Shown in pieces: positions 22,977 to 33,888 of a stretch of 64,000 nucleotides of DNA. A model generated the notes under the pieces. That model was not told the origin of the DNA. It saw only the letters and a program-made list of their open reading frames with translations, and made no database searches. A program made the translations under genes and the position numbers. The first letter of the stretch is position 1; the number at the start of each line of letters is the position of its first letter. This stretch comes from Cristatella mucedo (taxonomy: Eukaryota > Bryozoa > Phylactolaemata > Cristatellidae), in assembly GCA_009760855.2 (NCBI GenBank), contig WPIO01000008.1:3812501-3876500 (forward strand), written 5' to 3'.

Positions 22977-25520
22977 ACCAAAGACATAAGAAAAGCTCTG
23001 CTAGCACAGCAATTGTGGAATATAGCCTTTATCCAAATTGGCGCTAGCCCTATAGCGACGGCCGTAGTCGTTCGGCGATCGGACGCGACGTTCTACGGCG
23101 AAGGTGAGACTCGTTCTGACTAAGATCTTATAGCTACCTGGTCTAAAATAAGTTGACTGCTCCATGCAAGCAGCCTGGCTGGGTGCCTGCTGGAGACCGT
23201 CGAAACGGGACTTCGTAGCTCTCAGCGTTCGGCAGTCTTTCGGCGGCCGCTGCAGCCAAGGAAAGAGGCGTGTCTGCTCAGCTAGCTCGAGGCTTTCCTG
23301 GGTCGAGGAAAGGTAAGCGCTGCTGCGAGATGGCCCTTCGGGTGTTGGGCTTGGCCAGGAGACGAGCTTGCTCCGTGCTGGTAAAGGTTCGAGGGCGCTT
23401 TGAGACTGACCAGCGTACTGACCGGCGTATTGATCTCGAGTAGCCACAATTAGCAAAGCCAATCTCCACGAACAGACCCCGACGCCGCTCCTACAATGTA
23501 CGCAAAAATACCAGCGGCAGTTGCTAAGCAGTACCGTAGCGAGCGGATTCGAATAACCACGGCAGCTGCAGCTAGCCGTAAAAGCTTGCCGTTCGAGCCG
23601 TCACAGCGAGCGAACCGTCACAGCGAGTGAGCGAGCTTCTCGCTCGAGTTGGCACAGACAGCCGCTACTAAACCTTAGCACCACCACGCGCGATCGCCAT
23701 CGCCGAATTTCGATCAAACTGGCGTTTGACGGGCTTTGCCTTCCACATCTATTTTGCTCACATCCGCGGAGGACTGGCAAGAATAGGCGATGCTGCCGAA
23801 ACCGCCTTGGTTCAAAAAGCGACCAAGTGTACCCAGCAATGACGATATCGTAATATTCTAGGCACGTTGCAAAGAAGCTAAGTATACCGTGCACTTGCTT
23901 TCCGATTTGGAATAAGGCAATCTATTCTAGACGCGTGACCGTGCAAATAAATGCATCCAGACCTGAACAGGTATCTTCGTTGAGACGTACAGAGAAGACT
24001 TTTCAACATCGTTCGGTACAAGCTCCTCCATTGCTACTTCTTCCTTGATGTACAGCGTGAGCATGCTAATGACATCGAATAAAATTTCCGGGACGTCTAT
24101 CGTCTACACATAAAAAAGGAGACGCTAGCAGAGGAGAACAAGTTTAGGCTAAAGATTTGACCCAAAGCACAACCAAATGACGAGTGTGCGTACAACAGAA
24201 TGCACCGAGCCCACCTACACGATTACCCGAGTCCACTGCAGTTGGCTGGAAAGCATGTCCACTAGTGCCTATCGGTGAACGTTAGATTCTTGAGCTGTCA
24301 GCTGGCTCTGGTGCAATGAGCCACAAAGCCGCAGAGATACATATACATGTGGCATACATATACGTATGGCATACAAAGCCACTACCGGTGCACGTTCAAT
24401 GCCGCTACCTGCACATTCACAGAGCGAGTGCAGCGCAGTGATGCACATCACTCTTCATATCGTCACTCGCCACTCCGAAACGCCGGCGCTTATTGTACCG
24501 GCGCAGTGGACAGACTGAGCGGCATAAGCGGAAGTGACGTGTGGCGACGGCGCCGTCGGTGTGGGCTGCGGCTTTCGGCTTTCAGTTCTGGCACGTTCCG
24601 TTCGAGCAACCGCCGCCAAAAGTTTGGTCAGCGGTGTTTGCTCGTTGGACTAATTACGATGCAAAGGAGAATCTGCAATGCAAACCGCAGCGACTGCCGC
24701 CTGTGCTTTGGAGCGCCGGTGTCACATTCTTGAAGCTGAATTCTAATTGCACCAATTGAGACGGCTCCTTCTGACGCAGAATCGTCGGTCTCCCAACCCA
24801 CAGCGTTTCTGTGCTGACGCTATCACTAATTGCACTGATAATAGAGCCTAGCACTCAGTCGGCGACACATTTCGCCGCCGATCTCGCGAGTTCAAATGGG
24901 ATTCTGCCATCTAAATCATAAAGGAACCACTGCCTTGCGGCCAGCTGCCATGCCACGATAACTAAAGATTGTCACGCTGCTTCTGAGGATCCACTTGAGA
25001 GACAAACACCCCAAAGCTCCTGCGATTGAGATGTCTAATCATCGTCCGGAAGCGAACGCGTTCTCATGGCCATCACCTTGCTCAACGCACGCACAAATCA
25101 GGAAAGCTCCCGAGTGGCCCCGGCTTGGGCTAATCGCTCCCGTCCCCAGAATTCCATCGAACTAAAATAATTCCCCATCCTGTCATCAGCAGTGGCCTCA
25201 CAGCCAATGATGATAATAATAATAATAAAGTTCGCTGGCGTCGGACGGCGACTTTCTCTAACTCTGCCGACGAGGCTGCACAACCCGGTGCACTTCGGCA
25301 TGAAGCTGACACCTCCCGTCCTACTGTATGCTGCCATCTCACAAACTCACCTACGACTATACCTTTTGACCAAAGCGACCGAATTGTGTCCGAGGCGGCA
25401 AAACCTCAGGGTAACCAATCCTCGATGTCCGAGGAGGGAGGCCAAGGCCGACCGACCCCCTTTTTAGTAACCCACTCAGCCACACCGTCTTCGATTCTCA
25501 CGCACGTGCTTCCGGTTAGC
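22977..25520. other. No gene recognised
   Basis: Unique-looking DNA with moderate G+C patches. A plus-strand donor-like CGAAG then GTGAGA near 23100 lacks convincing coding sequence upstream. No domain was recognised. Confidence 0.45.
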
Positions 25521-25527
25521 CCACATT

Positions 25528-25684
25528 GTAATAATAATATCAAATTTGATATAGCGCCCTCAGAGAACCAACCCAATTTCTTTCTAGGCGCTTTACATTT
25601 GCTGCAAAAGAAGCACGACCGAATGTTTAGTGGTAGGACGCTCAATGACAACAAGCAAAACATGGTTAGGAGTGACATGCACTT
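25528..25684 (-). mobile_element. L2 3'-end fragment
   Basis: In reverse complement: the 3' UTR segment TCACTCCTAACCATGTTTTG, then TGTAAAGCGCCTAGAAAG, GAGGGCGCTATATCAAA and a short ATT tail. Confidence 0.8.
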
Positions 25685-25822
25685 AAACACCCGTCGCTGG
25701 ATTCTGGCCGCTCAAGCAATATCTAGCGTGATCAAGATAGCATGCTCACGAATGTTGCATCTAGTTGCCGCCTTATTATATACGCTTAGGCGATACGGCG
25801 TCAACGATGACCTATGGACGCC

Positions 25823-25960
25823 GCTGGGTCTTAGCCCAGTGGTAAGGTGCTCGCTCTTCACGACCCAGGTCATGGGTTCAAGTCGTCAGAGGTCGATTCT
25901 TTATCGAGCACTGCAAGAGGCGTTGAGAGCCATAAAGGCTGTTTTGCCGCGGCGTGCCCC
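25823..25960 (+). mobile_element. Mosaic SINE (B-like head, A-type tail)
   Basis: The head TTAGCCCAGTGGTAAGGTGC resembles SINE-B, while the 3' half (CGATTCTTTATCGAGCACTG, GAGAGCCATAAAGGCTGTTT) is the SINE-A tail, not the L2 tail. Confidence 0.65.
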
Positions 25961-25993
25961 TTTTTTCTAACCAGTTACATGATGCACGTAAGA

Positions 25994-26376
25994 ATGATAG
26001 GAATACATTTGTATGGCGCCTTCAGAGAACATAATCTCTTTCTAGGCACTTTGCATATGCTGTAAAGGCAGCACGATCAAATGGTTAGTGTTAGCATGGT
26101 CAATGTCAACAAGCGTAATATGGTTAGAAGTGACATGCACAGGGTCAGCATGCAAATATGTTTAGTGGCAGCATGCGCAGTGTCAGCACGCAGAAGCACA
26201 CAAAGGACGAGTCACAAAGACTCACTAAATGCTGTGATAAATAGTTGCGTTTTTAGCTTTTTTTTCTAAATTTCGTCAAGTCAGGTGGTGTCGTGACGTC
26301 GCTCGGGAGTGGTATGCCAGATTTTGAAACATACGAGATACAGGCAGGTCTCCAAAGGATTTGAGGTTCGCACGAC
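25994..26376 (-). mobile_element. L2 3'-end fragment including ORF2 C-terminus
   Basis: In reverse complement it contains the diverged C-terminal coding end (AACCTCAAATCCTTTGGAGA, compare 1597-1616), the 3' UTR with CATGCTGACCCTGTGCATG, and the GCCTAGAAAGAGATTATG tail. The frame is broken. Confidence 0.85.
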
Positions 26377-26422
26377 TCCCTCGGCCCGTTAGTAGTGTTC
26401 TATCAGATAACATGCTCTAGAG

Positions 26423-26609
26423 CAGCGGATCGCAACCTGTGGGTCGAAACCCCTTTGCGGGTCGAACGACCCTTTCACAGTGGTCGCCTGAGTCTATCGG
26501 AAAACACGCACTTCCACATTTCGCACAAATAATTGCATAGTTGTGGGTCTCGCACAACACGAGGAACTGCACTAGAGGGTCGCGGAATTAGGAAGGTTGA
26601 GAACCACTG
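26423..26609 (+). mobile_element. Non-autonomous hAT element (SPIN/Buster-like), complete
   Basis: A 187-bp element with terminal inverted repeats: left CAGCGGATCGCAACCT, right (reverse complement) CAGTGGTTCTCAACCT, 13 of 16 positions alike. It is flanked on both sides by the 8-bp duplication CTCTAGAG (26415-26422 and 26610-26617), which has the central TA expected of Buster-type hAT insertions. The subterminal blocks GGGTCGAACGACCCTTTCAC and TCGGAAAACAC match, from memory, the ends of the SPIN 'Space Invaders' elements. It encodes no transposase and would need one in trans. The intact target duplication suggests a fairly recent insertion. Confidence 0.88.
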
Positions 26610-27197
26610 CTCTAGAGGGCCACTGCTCAATTCGGCATCGCTAGCGCGGCAGCATCAAGCTGCAGCCTTCTGCCAGGTATGTGCATTCCCTGTCTTCGTG
26701 CGCGATTGCGCGCGGTCTTCGCTCGGTCACGGGTGCGACTCTCGTCTGCATTTGCCACCGTCGCTCGCACTCGAAGATGCTCGCCAATATGTTCACCCTG
26801 CAGGGTTATTTTAGCGCTCGCCTAGCAGTGTGGAGCCGTGACGTGCGAGGAAGGCCTGATAGAGAGTTTCTGTGACTTCGAAGGATGAGCCGACGAAGAC
26901 CATCTTTATTGGAGCGCGTCCTCTCTTGATTGGAACTGGCACCTGCTAGGTACACTGTAAGCAGAGCTGCTGCTTTGTCTGGCGATGCGACTTTGTGGGC
27001 TCAACGTTGCACCACTCGCTTGAGACGGATGGCAATGGGTATCGGTGCATACCTACACTCAGGTAAGTTAGTGATGCCACCCGAGAAGTCAGCTTGTGAT
27101 AAGGCGACCGTGGAGTGTGAGTGGGCTCAGAGACGGGTAGTCGGGCTATCGCTCGACAAGGTGTATTTAATAGCCGCTTCGAACAGCAAGTTTATGT

Positions 27198-27295
27198 AAT
27201 GTAACGTATCTCCGTCTGTAACTCCATAAAGACTATGTGGGTGTTTCGCAGGAGTGTTGTGTATAGCGAACTCACAGCCTTAGCCGCTTTCGGTA
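27198..27295 (+). repeat. Dispersed repeat C, copy 2
   Basis: Matches 16736-16835 (TATCTCCGTCTGTAACTCCA, GACTATGTGGGTGTTTCGCA, AGCGAACTCACAGCC, CCGCTTTCGGTA). Confidence 0.75.
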
Positions 27296-27842
27296 CGCAT
27301 TCAGTAGCCAACTGACTTCATCTCACGCAACAAAGAGAAAGTGGGAAGCATAGCAGAGTCAGGACAGCAGCTGAGGTAGTGAGTAGCATGGAAGTAGCAG
27401 CTCAGGACCGCTGAAAAGGATGGGCTTTGATGGGTTCGAAGGGAGGAGAGCTACCCGTCGCGAACGTGTCCTTCACATGTTCCTCACTCCTCGTCTCCTT
27501 CTCTACTTGACTACCACGCATCGCCGGCCTCGAGCGGTCGCGCGCACCTGCTCAAACTCATTGCAGTACGAGAAAGCGCCGCTAGTTTGTGCCAATTGCC
27601 CATCAGCCAACGCGCGACCGAGTTTGCGAAAGCGCTCGCCCCGTCGGCGTCACGTCAGGTGACGGAGCCGATCCAACTAGCGGGCACAGACCTCCTTCAG
27701 GAGGGGCCGCGGCCACGCAGAGCAGAATAACAAACAGGATCGCATCTGACGCATAACTTTCCTGCGTGGGCGTGGCTGGCTGCTGCTAGTAGTAAATGAG
27801 GGTTGGGGGCAGCCTAATGCTTCTCGGTGAGTCATCGAAGAC

Positions 27843-27846
<4 letters not shown>

Positions 27847-27907
<61 letters not shown>

Positions 27908-27975
27908 GGTGGGTAAGAGATAGATAGATAGACAGATAGATAGATAGATAAATAAATAAATAGATAAATAAATAA

Positions 27976-28007
<32 letters not shown>

Positions 28008-28028
28008 GAAGAAAGAGAGACAAAGAGT

Positions 28029-28072
<44 letters not shown>
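27847..28072. repeat. Compound (GA)n / (GATA)n / (AAAT)n microsatellite
   Basis: A pure (GA)n run, then mixed GATA and AAAT tetranucleotides at about 27917-27986, then further (GA)n. Minus-strand Ser/Leu/Tyr open frames here are artefacts. Confidence 0.95.
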
Positions 28073-28078
<6 letters not shown>

Positions 28079-30250
28079 CAAACTTGGCCGCTCGATTGAC
28101 AGCAAAGTCAAAGGTCAAAGAATAACGCGTACCGCCAAGCTCCCACCATTTTGCCAGTCCGAAAGGCTCTAAGTAGTCTGTCTTCGGTACAGAAAGACGT
28201 AAAAAATATAAGGAATGAGCGTCCGAGGGAAACGCTATGACGATTGCTCCTGTTACGTCACTTCAATGCATCCTGCTGCAGTTACAGCTTACGCGACGCC
28301 ACCCGAAAGCATTGACTTAATTCGCGGTGCCTCTACTCCAGGCAATTCGCAACTGTTACTGACTAAAACTAAGGTGCATATTCAGAACGGTTACTGGCGA
28401 CGGCCCAACCAATTCTCCCGACGTCAAATGAGCAGCCACCAATTTCTTCGCGAGCACTAACGGAGTGAATTGTCAACTCGAATGGAACACTTGGGCTGAA
28501 CAAATACCTGAGTTATAAATACATAAAAAATAAAAAATATACAAGATATCTCGTCGTCATCGGACTCCAGCTCCTGGTGGAACTGCCGGTTCAGAACGAC
28601 ACTTCTTTTGGGTTCGGGCAGAGAGAATAACGAAAAAAAAAATCCTGCCGAACTATGGAAAGCGAGGCAAGTTCAATTGTGCTCCCTACTGGTAGCCATG
28701 ACGCCATCTTGCCATAAATAGAGAAGTTGTTCATTATAATAGACCAATGGTTGCTCTAACCCTATTGGGAACAAAAACTTGTTCGCCACTCATTTCATAT
28801 TAAAAAACTAAGATTAGGTGGCCCGACGTTGCTGCCTAGCAGCTGACGTACGAGCGAACTCTTGAATTTCTCACGCTTTGTGGTCCACATAGCCTCGAGC
28901 ACCGATCGATTCGCTGTCACGCAGAGCAGCTGCTTATGGCAAATTCCAGCGTTCGGCTGCTTTCGGCTCGCAATCAATGAGCACCTTTTTCGTGGAAGCC
29001 CGCTCTTTGAAGCAGCGCCGTGTGGTGCCGTTCAGCACCGCTTCGGAGCTCGCTCCCGACGGACGTTCGCAGCAGCTCCTTCGCTGTCCGCTGAGCTGCT
29101 GACCTGCTACAGGCTCTCTCCGCTCGCCCGAAGAAGAGTTCTCTCAGCCGCCGGGGCAAGCTTCGGCCGTCCGCGGCCTCAAGACTCACGCGAGCATCGC
29201 CGTGCGGAGGACCTGCAAGAAAGTCGCGCAGCGGCTGAGCAAACGGCGGCAGCCAATCGTCGTAGCGGCTGCGCAATGGCTGCAGCTCGGTGGCGCCGAA
29301 CTCGCAATTATGAACTTTATGCGCTTTCACTCATTCGAGCTGGGATTCTGCCCGAGCAATCGCGGAGCGGAAATCTAAAGCTTTCCTCGGATTGGATGCG
29401 TGTTGCTGTACATGTCCGCGATTGCAGAAAATGAAACTCATGAACGTTTGATAACATGTATGGCCGAACATATGCAACCGAAATCAGAAGCACACTAGTG
29501 CATTGCGGTACAAGCAGCACAGCTGATCTAGAATTTCAAATTTCCCTCAGATCCGAAAAGTATTGGCCGAGTTATGGATTTCACAGAGCGTACAGCTACA
29601 CTGAGCATGAAGCTGTTAATAAGCCACAGGGATGCACCTCGACAAACTTCATACATGTATCTCGATCTACCAAAGTGCAATAAGTTTGGACACAAGTCGC
29701 ATATGATGCAGAGATCTGTAAAAAAAAATTTATTTCAAGATGTTTAGCTTCCGGGTTACAGTCAGGTTAGACAACGTTGGAAAAATCTTTTTTTTATTTT
29801 GTGGGCAGTCGTGAAGACTTCCGATCTGTTTTTTAACGTGTTCGTCTTTTGAAAGGTATCAAATAAACAAGTATCCGATTTTTTGACCAATTTGCAAGTA
29901 ATTCCCTGACATTCCACCCTATGCGGCATTGGCCATAGGTTATCACATAATCGGTTCCTAGCCGTTACAATTCAGGAACTGCGAATAATATCAGTCATGC
30001 TCTGACTGATTTAGCACTCCGCCGTTTCAAAATACAGTTGTTAATCGAACGGGGTGTGCGGCTTTCACATCCGGACAGAACTAGCCCGAAAACACAGTGC
30101 TAGTAACTATGTTAAGTCTCGGCCAACAGGCGGCGAGTAACGGCGAAACCTTGGAATCGCGGCTAGCGACTTGCATGTGCAGCACGCACTGCACGCACGC
30201 ACGCTACGCCGACTGTGGCGGAACGAGGAACCGATGAAGAGCGCCCCAAA
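28073..30250. other. No gene recognised
   Basis: A plus-strand frame of 190 codons at 28862-29434 is the longest open stretch. Its composition is mixed, it has no recognisable domain, and the minus strand is also open, so it is not called a gene. Confidence 0.45.
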
Positions 30251-30251
30251 T

Positions 30252-30332
30252 TAATAACAATGATAATATTACGTTTGATATGGCGCCCTAAGTGAACTCA
30301 CTCTCTTTCTAGGTACTTTACATTCGCCGGAC
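30252..30332 (-). mobile_element. L2 3'-tail fragment
   Basis: In reverse complement: AATGTAAAGTACCTAGAAAG, then GGGCGCCATATCAAACG and an A/T-rich end. Confidence 0.7.
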
Positions 30333-31570
30333 TTGACCTATCAAGTTAACGAGTCCACGTCCATAACGTAGAAGAGTCTATTTGACAGTAACGGTAGGTT
30401 ACAGACGCTCAAAGACGAGCATGAAATGCCTGCACACCAATGGCTCTGAGCGAGCGTCCTTACGAACAGTGGCAGCCAGACGATTGACCGAAGTGCCGAA
30501 ATGGCCACGATGCCGTAGATTACGATGCATGCTGCTCTCAAGAATGACTATGCCACGTGTACCGCTAACCCCGCTAATCCGCGGCCGAGGTTAGATTAGT
30601 ACCGCTTCAAGCAGGCTGCAGCAGCTTCTGCAAAAGCCGTTAGCCGCAAGCATATCGCTCGAAACAGTGCTAGTTCTTGCCGACGCGCGATATATACCGG
30701 TGACTCGTACGTTCTGCACTAGCGCACCAAGGTACCATTAAAGTAGCACGATCGCGGCAGCGTCGAAGAGCGCTCGTAACGTAGCGTAACGACTCCGTAT
30801 CCATAACACAGATAAATCTATTTCACAACAGCGGACGGCTACAGGCGTTCAACAGCGACCGCGACACACACCGATGGCTCTCCGACCTGGAGCTCAAATG
30901 CGGAATCCGAAAATTAATCTCAAATGTGGAGCCAAATCCGGCAACACAGATCCTTCCCTATTTCACGGCGTCGGCTTATATGCAGCCCCGGTCGTGAATT
31001 GTCACATAATCGGTTCATAGCCCTTGCAATTCAGAAGAAGCGAATAATGAATACCAGTCATAATCTGGCTGATTCAGTGTTCCATCATTTTCAGCGCGGC
31101 GGATATGAAGAAGGCCCGTACCTTAAATTTAGTAAAATTCCGCATCCATAGCCGATACGGTTCCCACTCGTTGTAACTCTAAAACCGCGAAAACTTTCTC
31201 GACAGTCATGATGCGGCTAGCGGAGAATGCCGACGTTTCAATCCCGACTCGCGTTTCGCGCTCATCGACAGCTTTCGAGCGGAGACAGCGGAAGCATAAG
31301 AACCGCCGTTGTCTGAGCGACTTGGTAATTGATTCGGTAATTTCAGTTTCCCTTGCCCGGCGCACGCGGGAGGCGGGGCCTCGCCGAGCGGGGGGGGGGG
31401 CCCTCCTCCCGTTTCCGCAGAGCGAACGAGCTTCCATTCCGCTCACCGCCCCTCCACCGCCCCGCTGGCGCTTCGAGCTGGCGCGGGCGGCCCGACGAGT
31501 GTCCGTCCGCAATGCAGGACGCGTACGCGCGACCGACGGCCAAAGCCAATGCAGAACTATCGCTCGTCGA

Positions 31571-31706
31571 TTCGGCGCTCTGAGAGAATCGAATCTCGAT
31601 CCGGGCGCTTCTGCTCCTATGCCGCCGGGCTCGAGCCCGCGACCTCGGTCGTTAAACGCAAAGGCGAGGGCCTTTGCAACTCTGGGCCAAACCAGCGCGG
31701 CTAGCG
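31571..31706 (-). mobile_element. SINE-B copy, GC-rich variant
   Basis: In reverse complement: the head GCTGGTTTGGCCCAGAGTTG, B-box-like GCGGGCTCGAGCCCGG, then AAGCGCCCGGATCGAGATTC and CTCTCAGAGCGCC. Its CpGs are retained within the CpG-rich FoxD domain. Confidence 0.7.
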
Positions 31707-31780
31707 ATAGAACGGGAGCAGGAGAATCGGTCGCACTCAAAAGAAAAAAATAGCCCAGCGAGCGCCGCGCCGGTCGCTGC

Positions 31781-31828
31781 GCTGCTTGAAAGCGGCGCCG
31801 CGATGCGCCGGCGCCGCTTTCAAGCAGC
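31781..31828. repeat. Perfect 20-bp inverted repeat, 8-nt loop
   Basis: Arms 31781-31800 (GCTGCTTGAAAGCGGCGCCG) and 31809-31828 are exact reverse complements. Confidence 0.9.
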
Positions 31829-31905
31829 CGGCGCATCCCGGCTCCGAATGCACCGCCTATCGGCGGAGCATTACTGCCACGCCGACACTTGAAATTTGCC
31901 GAAAT

Positions 31906-31948
31906 CGCCGACTGTGAGCGCGAATAGCCTTCGCGCTCACAGTCGGCG
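31906..31948. repeat. Perfect 19-bp inverted repeat, 5-nt loop
   Basis: Arms 31906-31924 (CGCCGACTGTGAGCGCGAA) and 31930-31948 are exact reverse complements; the loop is TAGCC. Confidence 0.9.
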
Positions 31949-32582
31949 CGGGAGCATTTTCTATCGGGGGAAGCGGCAGTGAACTTTCGAGCGCAGCGTT
32001 GCAATAGCTACGTTCGGCGCGGCCTTGACCGCGCTGGGCTCGCTTGCGGCGATGCGGAGGAGCGGTTGCCGTGCACGACGCGCGGCGGCGCGCTTTCGAG
32101 CTGAAGGCCTCTCGCGACGACAATTCTTTTCCATCGCGGATCTCCGCTGCGTCTCCGGCGGCTGCGCGCGCCGACGGCGGGCCGAAGCCAGTGCAGCGGG
32201 CCTTACGCTCCAAACTTTGCGCCGCCGGAGCCCTCCGGCGGCCCTCCGGCAGCCGACGCTCGCGGAGCCTGCCGCCGCCGTCGTCGCTGGCGCTCCGATT
32301 GACTGCAGCCCCGAGCAGCTGCCGCCGCTTCGAGGGGCGGCCGCTGTCGCAATCGACGAGCGCCGTATCTATCAGTCATTCGGAGGAGGGGGAATAATGT
32401 TTATCCAACTCGAGAGCGCGGGCCATGGCGAGACGGCGCGTATTTTTGCGACCGTTTTTATGAAGCCCAGGCCAGTAAAAACAAACCGCCGTAACGAGTC
32501 GGCGGTCCCGCCGCCGAGCGACCGATAGCGACGAGAGGCTGTAAACGCGCTCGCAGTTATTTCAAGAGACGATTTACGATCG

Positions 32583-32588
32583 CTTTTA
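32583..32588 (-). terminator. Possible poly(A) signal downstream of FoxD
   Basis: AATAAA on the minus strand about 1.3 kb past the FoxD stop. This is a hexamer match only, and it implies a long 3' UTR if used. Confidence 0.2.
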
Positions 32589-33888
32589 TTGCGGCGTTTA
32601 TCAACAGCCGATATTAATTTTCGACACGCGCGCGCCGAATGATGCAAGCGGGAGTCGGCAAGATGGAGCCGAGGACCGCTGAGACGCGCGCGCCGCCTGC
32701 CGACGACTTGGCGATTCTTGATGCGCACAGAGCTGCGGCACAGAGCGAAATCCTCGATTGGACCTTGGACGACGGCTAGAGCCATTCGCACTTTGAAACG
32801 CCGCGGGTCGCGCGCGAAAATAATCCGCCGGCGACGCTTGTAAGCTTCGCCCGCAACGGGTACGCAAACAGCCAGACTCGACCGCAGCGGCCGGTGGCTC
32901 CGACCCACGGCCGCAGCAGCGGAAACGTCGCGACATTTGATCCGGGGCTCATCCAGCGAGTCTCGAGGTATTGCTTATGAGCATCGCGATTTTCGCCACC
33001 GTTAACCTTTCCGCCATCTGGATCGTGGGGGTTCGGTTCGCGCCTGGATAAGCTCCTCTCTCTTCCTCGTCCATCCACTCTTGGCAAAACATCGAAACTC
33101 TTTTTCCCAGATTCCCAAGCAGACGCGATGCACTCGTCGCCGACGAGACCTGAACGCGGACGCGAGAGCCCGGCGCGGGGCTGTGCTGGGCGGCTTTCAC
33201 CTGCACGTTGCAGTGCGACGATGCACGATGTGTCGCTCGATGGCGGCGATTTCTGCTGGCGCAACTGCGCGGCGGAAGAGGAAGCTCCGATCGGCGCGAA
33301 GCGTAGCCAGTCGGCTGCAGCAGTACGACTTGGAAGGAAGAATCTCTACTCTCACCGCCGGCTCCGGCGAGAGGAGAGATCGTCGGCGGCGACGAGCCAG
33401 CAGTGAGCGCTTTAGCAACCGTCGCCGCACGCCTGAGCGCCACGCAAACGCGCTCGGCGACGACACTGCGGCTGCGGTTCCCGAGCCCGCCCACGCGCAG
33501 CAACGGTTCGCTCAGCCAAGCCGATTCCGCCCAGCCAAGACCGGCGGCCTGTAGTGTGCAAGTAGTGCTTGTATTGCCAACAGCGGTAGACCGTTCGACG
33601 GCCAAGTCTCGCGAATTGCGAGTAAGTGCGCGTTTCGCTCGACTCAGCCGTCGCCATCAACAAAACGCGGCCGGTCGCTGCGAAAATAAATAGCAAGTCG
33701 AGGAGAGCGTGCCTGCATGCGGGCCAACACGGCCAGCGCGTCGTAGCCGCCGCCGTTCCGGCGCATGGTAATTTGCAAGCGTCGGCCGACGCGCTACGCT
33801 ACGCTACAGCGTTCTGCGGGCGCGGAGGAATTCAAGGACGGCGTCCGAAAGAGGCCACTCAGGCGCAGAGGCCCTCAGCCGCCAGGCG

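Noticed and set aside
26930-27199. Plus-strand 89-codon frame crossing CAG/GTAAGT near 27060
   Set aside because: The donor is good but two frames are open upstream, no domain is visible and the right end overlaps repeat C.
27677-28118. Minus-strand frames of 110-144 codons with Leu/Ser/Tyr repeats
   Set aside because: They run across the (GA)n/(GATA)n/(AAAT)n microsatellite and start or end in unrelated flanks.
28862-29434. 190-codon plus-strand frame
   Set aside because: No recognisable domain, the opposite strand is also open, and there are no convincing splice or start signals.
31129-32004. 291-codon minus-strand frame downstream of FoxD
   Set aside because: It passes through a SINE-B copy and both perfect hairpins; composition, not coding, keeps it open.
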